The notes beneath the pieces were generated by a model. That model did no database searches. It saw only the letters and a program-made list of their open reading frames with translations, and had not been told where the DNA came from. The translations under genes were made by a program, and so were the position numbers. From Monosporascus cannonballus (lineage: Eukaryota > Ascomycota > Sordariomycetes > Xylariales): a stretch of 64,000 nt of DNA. The stretch spans positions 1-64,000 of the forward strand of contig QJNS01000127.1 of NCBI GenBank assembly GCA_004154925.1, read 5' to 3'. This document shows, piece by piece, positions 22,932-35,214 of the stretch (position 1 is the first letter of the stretch; every line of letters begins with the position of its first letter).

Positions 22932-25900
22932 ATGTCGGAAGACGTATCAAGATTCCTTGAACAGGTCAAAGAGCTGGGCGACCGACGGATAGAAGAGGAC
23001 GAAAAGCGCTCCCGAGAATTGGAGGAAAAGATATTGCAGGAAAAGAAAGAACGACAAGCCCGTCGGCTAGGTACGCAGGATACGAGACTTTATTTATTTT
23101 CTTTTCTACTCGTGAACCTCGCGAAAGAGTTGATTGCAAATAAACAATCACCTGCTCTGGACTCCTCATTTATGCACTTTTCTTCACGATTCACTTAGCA
23201 ATTTAGGGACGTCTCGTACGCCATAATTCTCACGCCGCTACCCCTCCCTCCTGTTTTTCCGGTGCAGTCAAAATACCCAGTATCTAACCTATTGTTACCA
23301 GAGCGCGCCAGATCGATTTCGCCTCAGAAGTCCTCGCCCGCAAATACCCCGCCCCCTTCGGCGCGTCACAGCACAATCCGTGGTTCCGACCGTCTGGACT
23401 TGGACTCTTCCCCTGTTCTTGGGCCTCCTGCGACCCCTCCGTTTCAGACTTCACCTCAGCTGGAGCCCACGACCACCCGTGGGGAATTGTCTACCTCGCC
23501 CTCGAAGGAGAACGAACCGCCGCCCGACGCCGAGGAGAAGACTCCAACCCGGACTGACTCCTCTGCGAGAGGACTATCGTGGCAGAAACGGCCCAACTCT
23601 CAAGCCTCTGAACGCTCCCGGAGCCGCCCGCTGTCCGTGATGGCCGCCGAGAACGCGGCTCGTTCCTCGAACACGCCGTCCGAACCCGCTTCCGAGTCGG
23701 AGACCATTTCGAGAGACCAAATTGCGTCAGCGCTCTCCGACAAGGACCCTTCCTGGTTCCGCCAGACGGCTGATAGGGGGCTTAATTCCGCCGCCTATAG
23801 ACGTAGCCAGGTAGAAGACGAACAAAGGCCAGATTTCTCTCCTGCAAAGACGCAGCTTCCGGGCATGTCTCGTGCCACCTCGACCGACTCACAGAAAGAA
23901 GATGCCCAGCCTCCCTCCGGCTCCCCCACATCACCCGACAAGCTTGCTTCGCCTCTATCATTGTCAAGGGCCCAAAAGCTTGATCCACCCACCGCAGCCT
24001 CTCAGCCCGACGCCGAGAACGAGAAAAATAGGCACAGTATGTTCGGGTCTCCATTGGATCGGACCTCACCCACAAGGGCTGAGAGACCGGTATCACCCAC
24101 AAAAGGAATGGGGGGTTTTGTACAGAGTGCAATGATGAAGCGCTCCGATAGCGTCAGTAAGAGATGGAGTGTGCAGTCGCCCGCTAGCCTGCAGCGCGGG
24201 AACCCCATGTCAAACAGGGCCAGTGTGGATTTAAGCCAATTAGGCGTAACTACGAGATCAAGGCCTGGTAGCTCGTCCAGGGATTTATCCACTGGGCCCT
24301 CATCAAGACCGACTTCAAGCCAAGGCAAGGAGAGCACTCCGGCCGAAGAGCAACCATCGGGCGACATCAAAAGTTCCTCCGATCCCGACACCAAAGCCTC
24401 GTCGGACCCGCTAGAACAAGGGAAGGATAACGTTACACCTCCTGTCAGTCCCTCGAAGACTATGGACCCCAGGAGGTGGAGCCCTACCAAATCTAGCTGG
24501 CTGGAGTCGGCCTTGAACAAGCCTGAATCACCCAGGCCGAAAACTGGACACACGGCTCCTAATCAACCGGCTTGGATGGCAGAGATCCAGAAAATGAAAG
24601 CACAAAAGGCGGCTGACCCTAACGTTCCCGCGGAAAGAACCAGATCTTCGACCATCTCTCACAAACACCAAGTCAGTATTGGTGGGCTTATGAGGTCTTC
24701 CGCTCCCGGTGTCACCACGAAACCTGCTGTACCCTTAGGCGGATTTCAAAGTCCACTTACGTCTCCTACGGCGGTTAACCCTCGTCCCCCGTTCGGCAGT
24801 ATCCGTAGCGATTCCGCGACGGCAAGTACCGTAGCTGATGAAAACGTTCAAGCTGAGCCAACTAATGACTCCGACACCACTGCTCCGTCAGCTGCGCTCA
24901 ACCCAAAACCTGAAACTAAACCGAAGCCGGAGACTAAGCCGGAGACGCAGGCCAAGAAAGATTTCCGGGCTAATTTGAAGCCCGCACAGGCACCAAGCAG
25001 TTCTACAAATCCGCAAGAACCTGAGTTCAAGAATATCTTCGGCAAGCTTCGAAAGACCACTACCCAGCACTACGAAGCGCCAGACGAGCTCAAGGATAAT
25101 ATCATGAAGGGAAAGGCTGCCCTGAACCTTACTGGTGGACCTCAGAAGACGGAGCGCAAAGACGAATTCAAGGAGGCGATTCTTGCTAGGAAGAAAGACT
25201 TCCAGCAAGTACAGTCAGAGGGTCGAGGGGTCCCGCGTAACAATAGTATCGCAAGCGAAAGACCTGTGCCCGAAGGGTTGGTAAAGAGGTTCCAACTCCA
25301 ACGGACAGGGACATTCAAAGAAGAGTCGGCTGCAGTGGACAGCGTGACGACTGATCCTAAGAGATCGAGCGCGGTATTGAGGCATGATTCTGTGCAGGGT
25401 ATGCCTACCAAACCAGAATCGCCTAGTCTATCCGGGAGGAAAGGCTCGATTCAAGACACCTCCGGGACAAAGCCAGCGAGTGAGCCATCACCCACATCCA
25501 CGTCCCAGGATGAGACGAGGACGCCCGGGCGCCTTCCAGGAAAGCTCGCGGGCAGTGCTTTGGCCAACCGATTTAATCCCGCTCTTGCGGGTCTTCTTGC
25601 CCGAGGACCTCCTGGGTCGTCGGGTCCTGTTGGTAGCGCATCACTGGCGAACTCGGGGGCGGGCTCTTCAGCTGACGGCGATGACAAAGAGGCTGGCTCG
25701 GGACCCAAGTTAACGCATATGACGAAGAGTCGCGCTCGAGGGCCTAGGAGGAAGGCACCGACTTCTGTCGGTGCCCCGACTACCACTACAAAGGAGCCTG
25801 AGCCAAGACAATCTAGTGACGTCACTACCGAATTCAAGGCTGCCGCTCTCAAGCAGCAAGAGGCGTCACGGGCCCGGAGACCAACCATGCGGTCTCTGAA

Positions 25901-27867
25901 TACCTCGGTCGAGAATGTAGGGGTTCTGCCCAGTCCTAGAACGTCGCCTACAAAGGAATCCAGTCCGTCTACGAGGATCCATGAACAGGTAGCTGCCTTC
26001 GCCGCACTGAAGAGACAGCCGTCACCTACCAAAGGGACCAGCGAACCGGAGCAGGCGGACTCGCAGCCACCCTCCCCGAGGAAACTGGATACAAAACGGA
26101 TTTCCATATTCCTTGATAATTCTAGCCAGGCTACGCCGAAGGACACTGGGTCAGAGTCTCCAAACGCCGCGAAACGGGGGTCAGGCTTCCCGCCGGCGGT
26201 GAAGCCAAAGCCTAGTTTGGACAAGCTACCCAGTCCTGGTGTCCCGAGGTCGCAACCGGGATCGCCCCCTGTGGATAAATTTCCGAGGTCGAAGCCCGAT
26301 CCGACAAGTTTATCCCCGAAGACAGATCCCCCGACAGACAGGAATGAGCCGAGTCCGCTACAACAGCCGGGTCCGGCTGTAGTGGCGGCCCCAGGTGTCC
26401 TTACAGCTGGGAGCCGACCATTGCCCACGCCGCCAGCAGTTAGCAGCCCGGATCCTACAAGATCGCCTACCCGTCCATATTCGGCAGAGCCTCAGCAATC
26501 CTCACGGCCGCTACCCACCCCCACACCGAAATCGCCTCCTCCAACTTCCCTGCCATCGCGGTCGCCTACAAAGCAAGCAGAGGACGTTTCGACCCTTCTA
26601 GAGGACTTCTTCGGCACCGAACGCCCAAAAAGGGATTACCTTGTCGACGCGGCAGAACTACTGACGAACAGGCCCAACCTGAGAGCGCCCAAAGTCCAAA
26701 CCCTGAGTGCTCAGCTCTTCCAATTCTCAGCGGATGGCAAAAAGGTGCCGGTCTCGAGTCATCGTGAGCGGACACTATTCGAACGTGAGATGTATCTCTG
26801 TGTGCATGTCTTCAACGACGAAGCGGGCAAGAAGACGACTGAGGTATACTTCTGGGCAGGTGATGAGGTTCCCCTATCGGAGGTCGGGGACGCATCAATA
26901 TTTTTGGCACGAGAATCTCGAGTCGCAGGTGGCAGGATAATCAAGTTGCAGCAAAATAAGGAAACGCCCGAGTTCATCCGAGCCCTGGGTGGGATCATGA
27001 TCACGCAGCGCGGGTCCGGTAACAAATATGATTCGTTGGCGCCGCATATGCTTTGTGGAAGACGACACCTTGGGCATGTTGTTTTCGACGAGGTCGACTT
27101 CACTCCCTCATCTCTCTGTTCCGGATTCCCTTACGTCATTAGCCAAGCTGGCCGTTGTTATCTGTGGAAGGGCAAGGGTAGCGGGGTTGATGAGTTAAGC
27201 TGCGCACGTCTAATAGGAATGGACTTTGCCCTCTCCGGAGAAATGGAGGAAATCGAAGACGGCCACGAACCCGAGGGATTCTGGGGCCTCTTTGATGGCG
27301 GTTCAAAGCCCGGATCCGCTGACCACTGGCGCCTCAAGCCGAGCTACGATAAGTACTGCAGCAGGCTGTTTTGTTCAGATGCGGCCAGCAAGCGGCAGGT
27401 GAGTTCCACGACGCGCCTCCTGCCTAGATGTCGTTGCGTTCTTGGCTAGCACATGCTGACGGGCCACATTACAGATCGTAGAACTATCTCCGTTCTCACA
27501 AAACGACCTCAAACCAACCGGCATCTACGTTCTCGATGCTTTTTTCGAGATGTACATAATTGTGGGGTCCCGCGCGCAGTCCCAGTACACATCATTCCAC
27601 AATGCCCTGGACTTCGCTCAGGAGTATGCAATTCTCGCCGCCGGGATGGAGGATCGGCCATTTGTGCCCGTCTCCACTGTTGTGTTAGAAGGCATCCCGC
27701 GAGATATGAAGAGCGTCTTCCGAAAATGGCGGGACGCGCGCAGTCCTACGATCATGAATGCTCATGCGACGGGCGCCGGCATAAAACGCGGGCGCAGTCT
27801 GAGGGTGGTGCCGCTTAACCAGGCGCTGAGCGCATTGGACTCGTCCGGCTCGGGAAAAGCGTCTTGA
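22932..27867 (+). CDS. DUF4045 and gelsolin-repeat protein (fungal actin-associated)
   Basis: Large protein with a conserved N-terminal helix, a long disordered body and C-terminal gelsolin/villin-like repeats, so a probable actin-binding or severing protein. Three exons: 22932-23070, 23302-27398 and 27475-27867, giving 1542 aa. Exon 1 encodes a charged coiled coil (SRFLEQVKELGDRRIEEDEK, then SRELEEKILQEKKERQARR). It joins exon 2 as ERARSISPQKSSPANTPPPS, a typical start for these proteins. Residues about 50-1140 are Ser/Pro/Thr-rich with many SPTK-like sites and a KPETKPKPETKPE stretch near 580. Gelsolin-like segments start near 1180 (LSAQLFQFSADGKKVP; VYFWAGDEVPLSE; CYLWKGKGSGVDE; GIYVLDAFFEMYIIVG). 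Intron 1 is long at 231 nt and contains other possible acceptors, so the first junction is the least certain. Confidence 0.92.
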
Positions 27868-30800
27868 ACTCGGCAACGCTCGCCGATATAGCCATGCTAC
27901 GTACCGCGGACTGGGGATCTCGTGAAACGAGGTATTACCAGCATTCGGGGATGGTCGAGGGGCCCTGTACATTGCTCTTGCATGTGTCTCCCATGCTTGC
28001 ATTAGAACTTCTTGTACCTACTAGAGCATCGTGGTGGGATTGCAAAGGCCAGCGGCATACTGTTTCAACGGCGCGGGCTGGAATTCCGCACCTGTTCATA
28101 CATGAATTTGTGGCGCATATGGTGGTTACAGCGGATAGGGCGGGTTTGCACACGGGAAGGTCAAGATGACCGGACGATGTATTACCTCAGATTTTCACGA
28201 TAATGAGGAGAAATGAAGAGAAGAGAGCTTTGTGCAACGCAGGCATATCTATCTCGTCTAACCCGGAACAGGCAAGACTTGTCTTCGAGAGAAGCTCGGT
28301 TCGCTATGGACGGCTCTTCCGCGGTGTACCGTCCGGCAGTTGGGGGCCGTGACCTGTGCTACGTGACGTGACCTGCAGGCGGGAATTACGCTTGCATCTC
28401 CTCTCGAGACCCATCCACCCACCCACGATGATTAAGTATGTTGTATTCCTGGTGGGCAATCGTGGCTGCGGGCCGTCCCTCAGCTGAAACTACGAAAGGC
28501 TTGTTTGTACTCGCCGGGTTGATTACTGCTGCTGCTGCTTGTCGCTCGCTTTTGGACGTGACAAACACCTTTCTTTCTCTCGAACAGATTGCTCTCCCCC
28601 CTGAGCGTATAGGATTAGAGGTAATAACCAGCAGGAAAGGAGAAAAGGCTGGCGAGTAAGACAATGCTACCTACCTACCTCCCTACCTACTACGGTCCCT
28701 GGCCTCGATTGTTTTCCATCGTCATCATGGAGATTGTATATGCGTATGTCTTCCCCGCACGTCGCGTAAGATGGCCGGTCACGAGGAGGGATTGGGAGTA
28801 TATGTTGTGTATTGTGTGCGCGGAGACCATGGATCCATTCGAACAATCCCCGGGCAGCTGGGGCATCGTCCTTCAAGCATATGGTAAGGCTGCCTGTCTG
28901 TCCATGACTGTGCATGGGATGTCCCACTGCTGCCCTCGACCAGTCCAGAGCAGATCAGGAGGATCAGACAGAAGGCTCGCTGGCTGGCTGACCGCTGCTG
29001 CCCCGGCAACAGCCGATGGATCCCGGGCCCGCGTCGCGGCGTATCGTGGCTAGAATACACATAGGGGGCCTTCACATGCAGACGGGGTTGATAGACAACG
29101 TGGTGGGCGGCCCTGGCGGTGGGTAGGTAGCTATCTAGATAGGGTGTGCAGTTATGAATGTGTGTGGGGGAGGAGGCTACACCTCCCCCTCCTTCCGCGC
29201 CTACGGCACCTACCGGTTCTTCTCGAACAATATCTACCTAACCACAAATCTACCTACGGCTAGCCATCGTCGCGTCGCACAGCCTATGGAAGCCCCGCCC
29301 CCGCGGTTGCTTTCTCGTCGTGTCCTGCATGACTCGTGTAATATGGTAACGGCGCAACGGTGTCGTGGATTGGGCTAAGGGATCCCTACTTGCGTGGTCC
29401 CCCCTCCCGAGGAATCCTCAGCCGGGCACAAAGCTAGATAACTTGCCTTTCAATCGTTCGTGGGTACGTAACACAAGAGAAAGAAAAGAAAATAAACATA
29501 AATGGCTGTGCGAAGCCGTTAAGGTGACTCCGAAGTTCTTAGCCGCCAGTCTGTCTAGGTTCGTTCAGTTGACCAGATACTTAGATATCTGCTTCTGAAA
29601 ATACTCATCAGTACACGCAACCGCACCACGTGGAGCGATAATGGTGCGCGTCGGTTGGCCGTTCCGTCGAGAGACCACTATAGCAATAATATTGAGTCGA
29701 TACCGAAGAATATCTGCTCGCCGCTCCATGGTTCGCGGCGCCGCTCGCTCGCCCGCTGCTGATTGGCTACAGCACAGTAGCTCTGACGGCGGCGGCTGTC
29801 GCCCAACTCATGCACGACTCCGCGTGTGGTGTGCGTGGCTTTCGTTGTTGCTTCGGCGACGAGGCAGGCTGAACCGCGCACGTGTGTTCCCGCACCACGA
29901 ACGGGTCTCTCGGCCGCCTCCGCCGGATTGGACAGGAGAAGACTGTCCCCTAGTACTATACCCGTACGGAGTAATACTAATGAACGCCCCAATGCTTGCA
30001 TCCACGTATGTTCGTCTGGCCCCCAAGCTGCGGGGAATTGCGTCCATTGAGCTTGATTGATTGATACCTTTTGCTTTTCGCGTTCCTGTTCCTCGGACAA
30101 CCGTTATGCGGGGTCTTGTCTTTCGTGTTACGCGAGTAATGCATCATCAGCAGATTCCCGTTCCGGCGCCGTGGGCTGGGCCGGCCTAGAGCGGATCGTA
30201 TTATGAATGGCTTGGGTAGTATGGGAATTACGTAGGGGATGGGACTCGGCGGAACGAGAAGGTCTCTCGGTGCTGGCTGGCAAGGGGCTGATAAGACCGG
30301 GAACCCATACCGAGGCTGGTAAGCTAGTAGTAACTTGGGGAGGGGAAAACTAAGGGGCCGTGTGGGCATAAAAATGCTGTGAAACTGAAAACAGGCCCAG
30401 CTTGAGCCGCTCAAGTTGTCAACAACATAATTGTCACACTTTACTCTTACCCCCTTGAACATCAACAAAATGATATCAATAGGTAAGCCATTTTATATCT
30501 CCCGAGCTCAAAATATACATAACATAATAGGTTAATAGATAAGCAAGTTAACAATATCAATATATTCTTTTTAGGCGTTTTGGTTGATGTTTTACAATTT
30601 TTGCAAATAGTTGCATTGGAATAAGCTACTAGAAGTAGTGTAGTAGTGTGTCCATTGTTTTGTCCACAACTTGAGGCTCTCTGATATAGTGAGCTTGCGA
30701 AACGGAGTGAGCGGGTTATTGTGTCGAAAATGCCGCTCCTTTAGGACCGATTTCCGCATTGGATCTTGGTACGTCCCAAATAGGAGGGTTTTGGCAATAC

Positions 30801-33467
30801 TTGCCGTAATATATCAAGTAAGTTTGGTACTGTTTACTACCAGCTGCTAATAATAACTCGGGTTTGTAGCCAACGCAGGCCTTGCAAGAGATGGAGAAAC
30901 AAGGGGTTAGGATCAAGGAAAGAAAGCGTCGATTTACACGATCTCCAAGTCCTGCTCTTGCCCACCGAGCACCCACCACCAAGTCGGGAAACGGTCGCGA
31001 TTTGGCGTGACCCGATCCCCGATCCCCGATCGCACGAGGTCGCAACCGAGTGCTGCGCGCGTTCGTTCGTGCGTCCATGCACTCGCGCTTTTTATCGTGG
31101 TCCGCTGCATGCGCTCATGCGGGTGTCGATTTAATCCCAGTAGGAGGTAAGCGTAACTCCACCGATATCCGTACCTACACGTACTGTGCGGTAAGTTGTC
31201 TAGTGGTCAAGTAGTCGGCGATATTACATAATACAATAAGCGACTTTGGAAGGCCGAAAGGCCGCCAACAAACGTCCCTCGCCGAGTCCAAGTTGACGGT
31301 GCGCTTTCGAGGGATTGTAGGCGCGCCAAGAACTGACCGAAACTTATACCGACCACCGCACGCATTTAACGGCAGTCCCGCAGGCCCGGGCAGCCGCGCG
31401 GCCGCGCGGGACCCGACTTGACTGACTCGGTCGCTAGCTAGCCAAAGCTAGGCGCCCCGGGCTGGCTAGCCGAACGAATGATGTTAGAACTGAGCAGCCA
31501 CCACTGGGATAAAGCCAAACACATCCCCAAGCCCGTCACACGTAGTGTCTAGCACCACATGTAGCCCCTACAGTATCTAGGCGTCTGCTGGCTGGCCTAC
31601 CCAAGTGTGCATAGCATGAGAAAGACCATGAGGGCGCGGACAGCAGGGAATGGGGGGAAAGGCCTGAGATGAATTGATCGGCCATCTCCCACGTAGACTC
31701 GCAGGGGCTACTGCTGTACTATAAAGCATCGAAGCCTTCACCGACCGTTCTTACCTGGAGAGGTTGACGGATCGAGATGGGACGCAGCGCGAATTCGTGC
31801 CTACCTAGCCGAAGAAAGAAAAGAGAAGCAGAGCAAGTTTGTGAGAACATCCAGCTAACGGTCGAACAAACACCCCTGCAAGTCCAATAGTCCGGTATGA
31901 CGTTAGTCAGCCAGGGGTAAAATCAAGCTTTGAGGGGGGCTACCAAGTTCGCTAACCCGCTATGTACCTAGCCCCCCATCACCAGAGAGCCCAACCAGCG
32001 CAGTCCACCCAAGTCACTGTACCTGTTAAGCTGCAACCAGGAAGTACGTGGCCGAGCCTACAGTACAGTAGCGAGCACGCCTATGTACCCAGGAAAACAG
32101 GTGTTTGCGTCCGTGGCCCTGCCCAGCCCGCGCGCGGCGCCGTACTATGGTGTTATGGGTAACTTTTTCGCACCTACATAGGTAACTCGCCGCTACTTGG
32201 CCCACCACACTTTCCATATCGGGCTAGTACAACCATCTCCATAATCCCTTATTACCTGTTAAAACCGCAGCTTCTGCAAGTTATTCCTACTGCGGTTATT
32301 CCACCCATTTGAAAAATGATTGGCAGCGATTAAAACCAGAAAGCTTACCAATCTGCCGCATTTTGGTTAAAAAGTACCATTGGGACGACCCCAGTATCGG
32401 TATACTAAATTTGTATAAGACGGTTACTAGCGCGGCCCACTGGTACCTGACGAGGTGCAAAATCTTTTACCTGATACCATAGTACAATCGACCCCTTGTC
32501 TTATTATGGGAGAGCCTCGTATATGCCGAGCCCGTGGCCTGGCTATCACCCGTTGCCTCTTGCATTGAACCATCTAGCTGCGAAGCAAATTAACTTGAAA
32601 CAGATTCCCGCAGTTACGAGAAAAGCCCCACAATATAACCAGGGGGTAAGTGCAGCTACCCACATGCCGGCAAGCCACTGCACATGGAGGCGTGAAGGTT
32701 TATGTTGGCTGGGTAGGTAGCCGTGCGTTAGCTCCACCCCGCTTGGACGGGCCCCTAAGATACTTCGGGAAAGTTTCAAAGGTAAGCGCGCCCCAGAAGA
32801 TCGACCTCGTATCGGCGACAGAGGGTGTGTGGGATTCTGGAGGATGCAGTAGGATGACTCTTGTTTGGTTTGTGCTAATCCGTCACACCGGATATCATAG
32901 CTTGCTTTGGTTGGGAACGCGGCGCTGGATTCACGAGTCAGTCAGACAGTATCGAAAGGTCGGCTGCGGGACAGACGAGCCAGAGCAAAAGAAGAGTGAA
33001 GATATTCCCTCGATATCTCAACTGGGCTGCCGGACACCCATCCTAGCAGGTAGTATCCCAGGGACTGGTTAGAACAGGCGGCAGGTTTCCAATCAACCTA
33101 TTGATTTTACTCGACAAATGAGGATGAATAAAAAAACATTATATACAAAAAATTATTTTCAATAACACGTCCGCTCGTTAATAAAGGGGGCTTTTGCGTG
33201 TCACCCCTGCCTCAACAATGCGCCGAATATTAACCCGATGGGAGGGCGATTAGTCCTTGATGAAAAGATTCCCTCCCCAGATATATTGTGTATAAGCGTC
33301 CAAGCGAGTGAATATGCCTGCCTATGCGCCGGTGCTGTGACAGCCGTTCATGATATCATCATACATCCAATCCCGAATCGAGCCTCCGGTTTCCCAATCG
33401 ACCTGTCTGTCACCCATCGCGAAAGAGGGTTTAGTCATGACGCCGGTATTTCATGACCGACTCAAAA
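27868..33467. other. 5.6 kb gene-poor region
   Basis: No gene recognised. Several frames of 100-160 codons exist (for example 28664-29053 plus and 29977-30468 minus), but none shows a domain or convincing splice pattern. A tiny spliced frame at 30470-30624 is noted as a finding. Short GATCCCC repeats occur near 31014-31030, and GC-rich palindromic sequence near 31380-31470. The region could hold an unrecognised lncRNA or a species-specific gene. Confidence 0.45.
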
Positions 33468-34673
33468 CTATAGCAGTGCGGCGAAGCCAGCAGCTCCGAC
33501 CAGGAGGGCTGCCATGGCAGGGGTGGCCTGCGCGGCGAGACCCGTGGGGATCGGGGCGACCTCGGTGGTGCTAGACGCTGGTGGCTGAGGGACGGAGGTG
33601 CTGACGGTGGAAATAGTCGTGGGGATAGTAGTTGGGGACACGACAGTCGTGGACCCGGGAGGAACGGAGACGACCTCGGTGTCGGACATGGTGACGATGA
33701 CCGTGGGGACTTCAGTAACGGTCTCGCCCTCCGACGCCTCGTGAGTGATGGTGACATCGACCTCCCTGGTCTGGGTGACGGGAATGGTCTCGGTGATGGT
33801 GAATTCCTCGGTAAGATAGGTCGTCTGAGTGCCGGTCTCGGTCACGTACACCGTCGAGCCCTCGGAGACAGTCTTATATGTCGTCTCGGGGCGATTGACC
33901 GTCTCAATGACGTGAGTACTGACGTGCTCGGTCACGGTGAACGAAGTATAGGCTGTCTCGGTGACTTTGACCTCCTGCTCAATGGTAGAAGTCGAGGTCC
34001 AGGTGACAACTACGGTCTCACCCTCGATAGTCTTCGTCTCCGTAATCGGGCAGAGGCTGGTAAGGGTCGTGTACGCGACATCGCTAGTGGTCTTGGTCAC
34101 GTCGGGTCCCTTATCAGTCTCATAGAGCGTAGTCTCAACCTTGGTAACATAGACGCTGGTGGTCGTATACGTCTCATAGGACGTCTCTCCAGGGGCGGTG
34201 TGTGTAACGGTCACTGGACAAACCTGGGTATCTCCATGTTAGTAACCAACATAAAGGGCAGTGAGTATCCAGGAACGAAAGGGGACGACGGCCTACTCAC
34301 CGTGGTGTATGTAAGATCCACCTCTGTAGTCGTTCCTACTGTTGTGGGAGGACCAGTGACGGTGACCTCGCCTCCACAGTCACCACCCGGGCACTTGGTC
34401 ACAGTGATAGTAGATGTCGTGTAGGTAGTGTCTACGTATGTTCTGAAGGCGTGGTTAGCAGCCAGACAAAATATTTCCAGGCGTTCATATTGGTGCGACT
34501 CACGAGCCTCCCTCGGTATGAGTAGTGGTAATGGGGCAGACAGTGGTCGTCTCATATGTGGTTGCCGTCGTATAAATGGGGCCTTCTGTCGGATAGGGGG
34601 GTTCCGTGGGGTACTTGTCTTCACCGGCCCTCGCCAGGGCGGCTACACCCAACATAGCCAGAACTACCTTCAT
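33468..34673 (-). CDS. GPI-anchored Thr/Val-rich cell-wall protein
   Basis: Predicted secreted, wall-attached protein of 355 aa. Three exons on the minus strand: 34673-34504, 34442-34301 and 34223-33468, each intron with a GTGAGT donor. The start MKVVLAMLGVAALARAG is a signal peptide. The mature part is almost entirely Thr/Val/Glu with beta-type patterns (TVTETG, VTWTSTSTIEQ) and likely heavily O-glycosylated. Cys-Pro motifs recur: VCPIT in exon 1, KCPGGDCGG in exon 2, VCPVT at the start of exon 3 and LCPIT later. The C-terminus has a Pro/Ser/Thr-rich stem and a 16-residue hydrophobic tail (AMAALLVGAAGFAALL) with no charged end, a classic GPI signal. No enzymatic domain seen. It is the last intact gene before the AT-rich block, about 4 kb away. 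Confidence 0.85.
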
Positions 34674-34808
34674 TTTGACTTGGAGAGTCTTGAAGCACGT
34701 AGAAGCAAGCGACTGTCCAGTTATGGACTAACGAGGGTCTTTGAGTAACCTGAGCGAAGGAGTTACTCAAAAGTTGAAACTGGAGGAGAGCGACCAGGAA
34801 CTAGGACG

Positions 34809-34816
34809 GTATATAT
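34809..34816 (-). promoter_or_regulatory. Candidate TATA box of the GPI-protein gene
   Basis: TATATAT on the minus strand lies about 140 bp upstream of the start codon, a plausible distance including a short leader. It is the clearest TATA-like element in front of any gene here. Confidence 0.4.
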
Positions 34817-35115
34817 GCCTTGTGAACCTGTTGAGATAACGTGGTGGTGGGAAACGACGCAAAATCGGGAGGTCGGGCGCCTTATATGCTCGCCGATTCA
34901 TATGCATATAAGCCGTAACACCAGAGGCCGATGTTGGCTACGCTACCATAACACCTCATTGGCCGGGGTCGTTCCAAGAAACACATCACACTAACCAGCG
35001 CCTTTCGTGACGATAAAGTTGGTTAGCGCATAGGCGGTTCGGTGACACAGTGACATGGGCGGGGCATGCCTCCATGGGTTCGGAGACCTGCTACTGTAAC
35101 CGGTGAAGGCCGCAG

Positions 35116-35214
35116 ATGACTGCCGACCAAACACTGTGGCTTCCAGCTTTCGCTGGGGTCATCGTCGCGATGATCGTGCTACGGCTCCTCGCTGTCAAAC
35201 TTACGTCACTCTAA
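35116..35214 (+). other. Short open frame with one membrane segment (possible gene remnant)
   Basis: A 32-aa frame, MTADQTLWLPAFAGVIVAMI followed by VLRLLAVKLTSL, has one clear transmembrane helix and then a basic/hydrophobic end. It looks like the N-terminal anchor of a membrane enzyme such as a P450, but the rest is absent. Could be a remnant or chance. Confidence 0.2.

Noticed and set aside
28664..29053. 129-codon plus-strand open frame in the gene-poor region
   Set aside because: Composition looks like translated repeats (CTAC tracts), with no recognisable motif.
29977..30468. 163-codon minus-strand open frame
   Set aside because: Pro-rich and low-information, no conserved motif, and no supporting promoter or intron structure.
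34508..34748. Plus-strand frame over the GPI-protein start
   Set aside because: Antisense to the signal peptide exon and without its own features.
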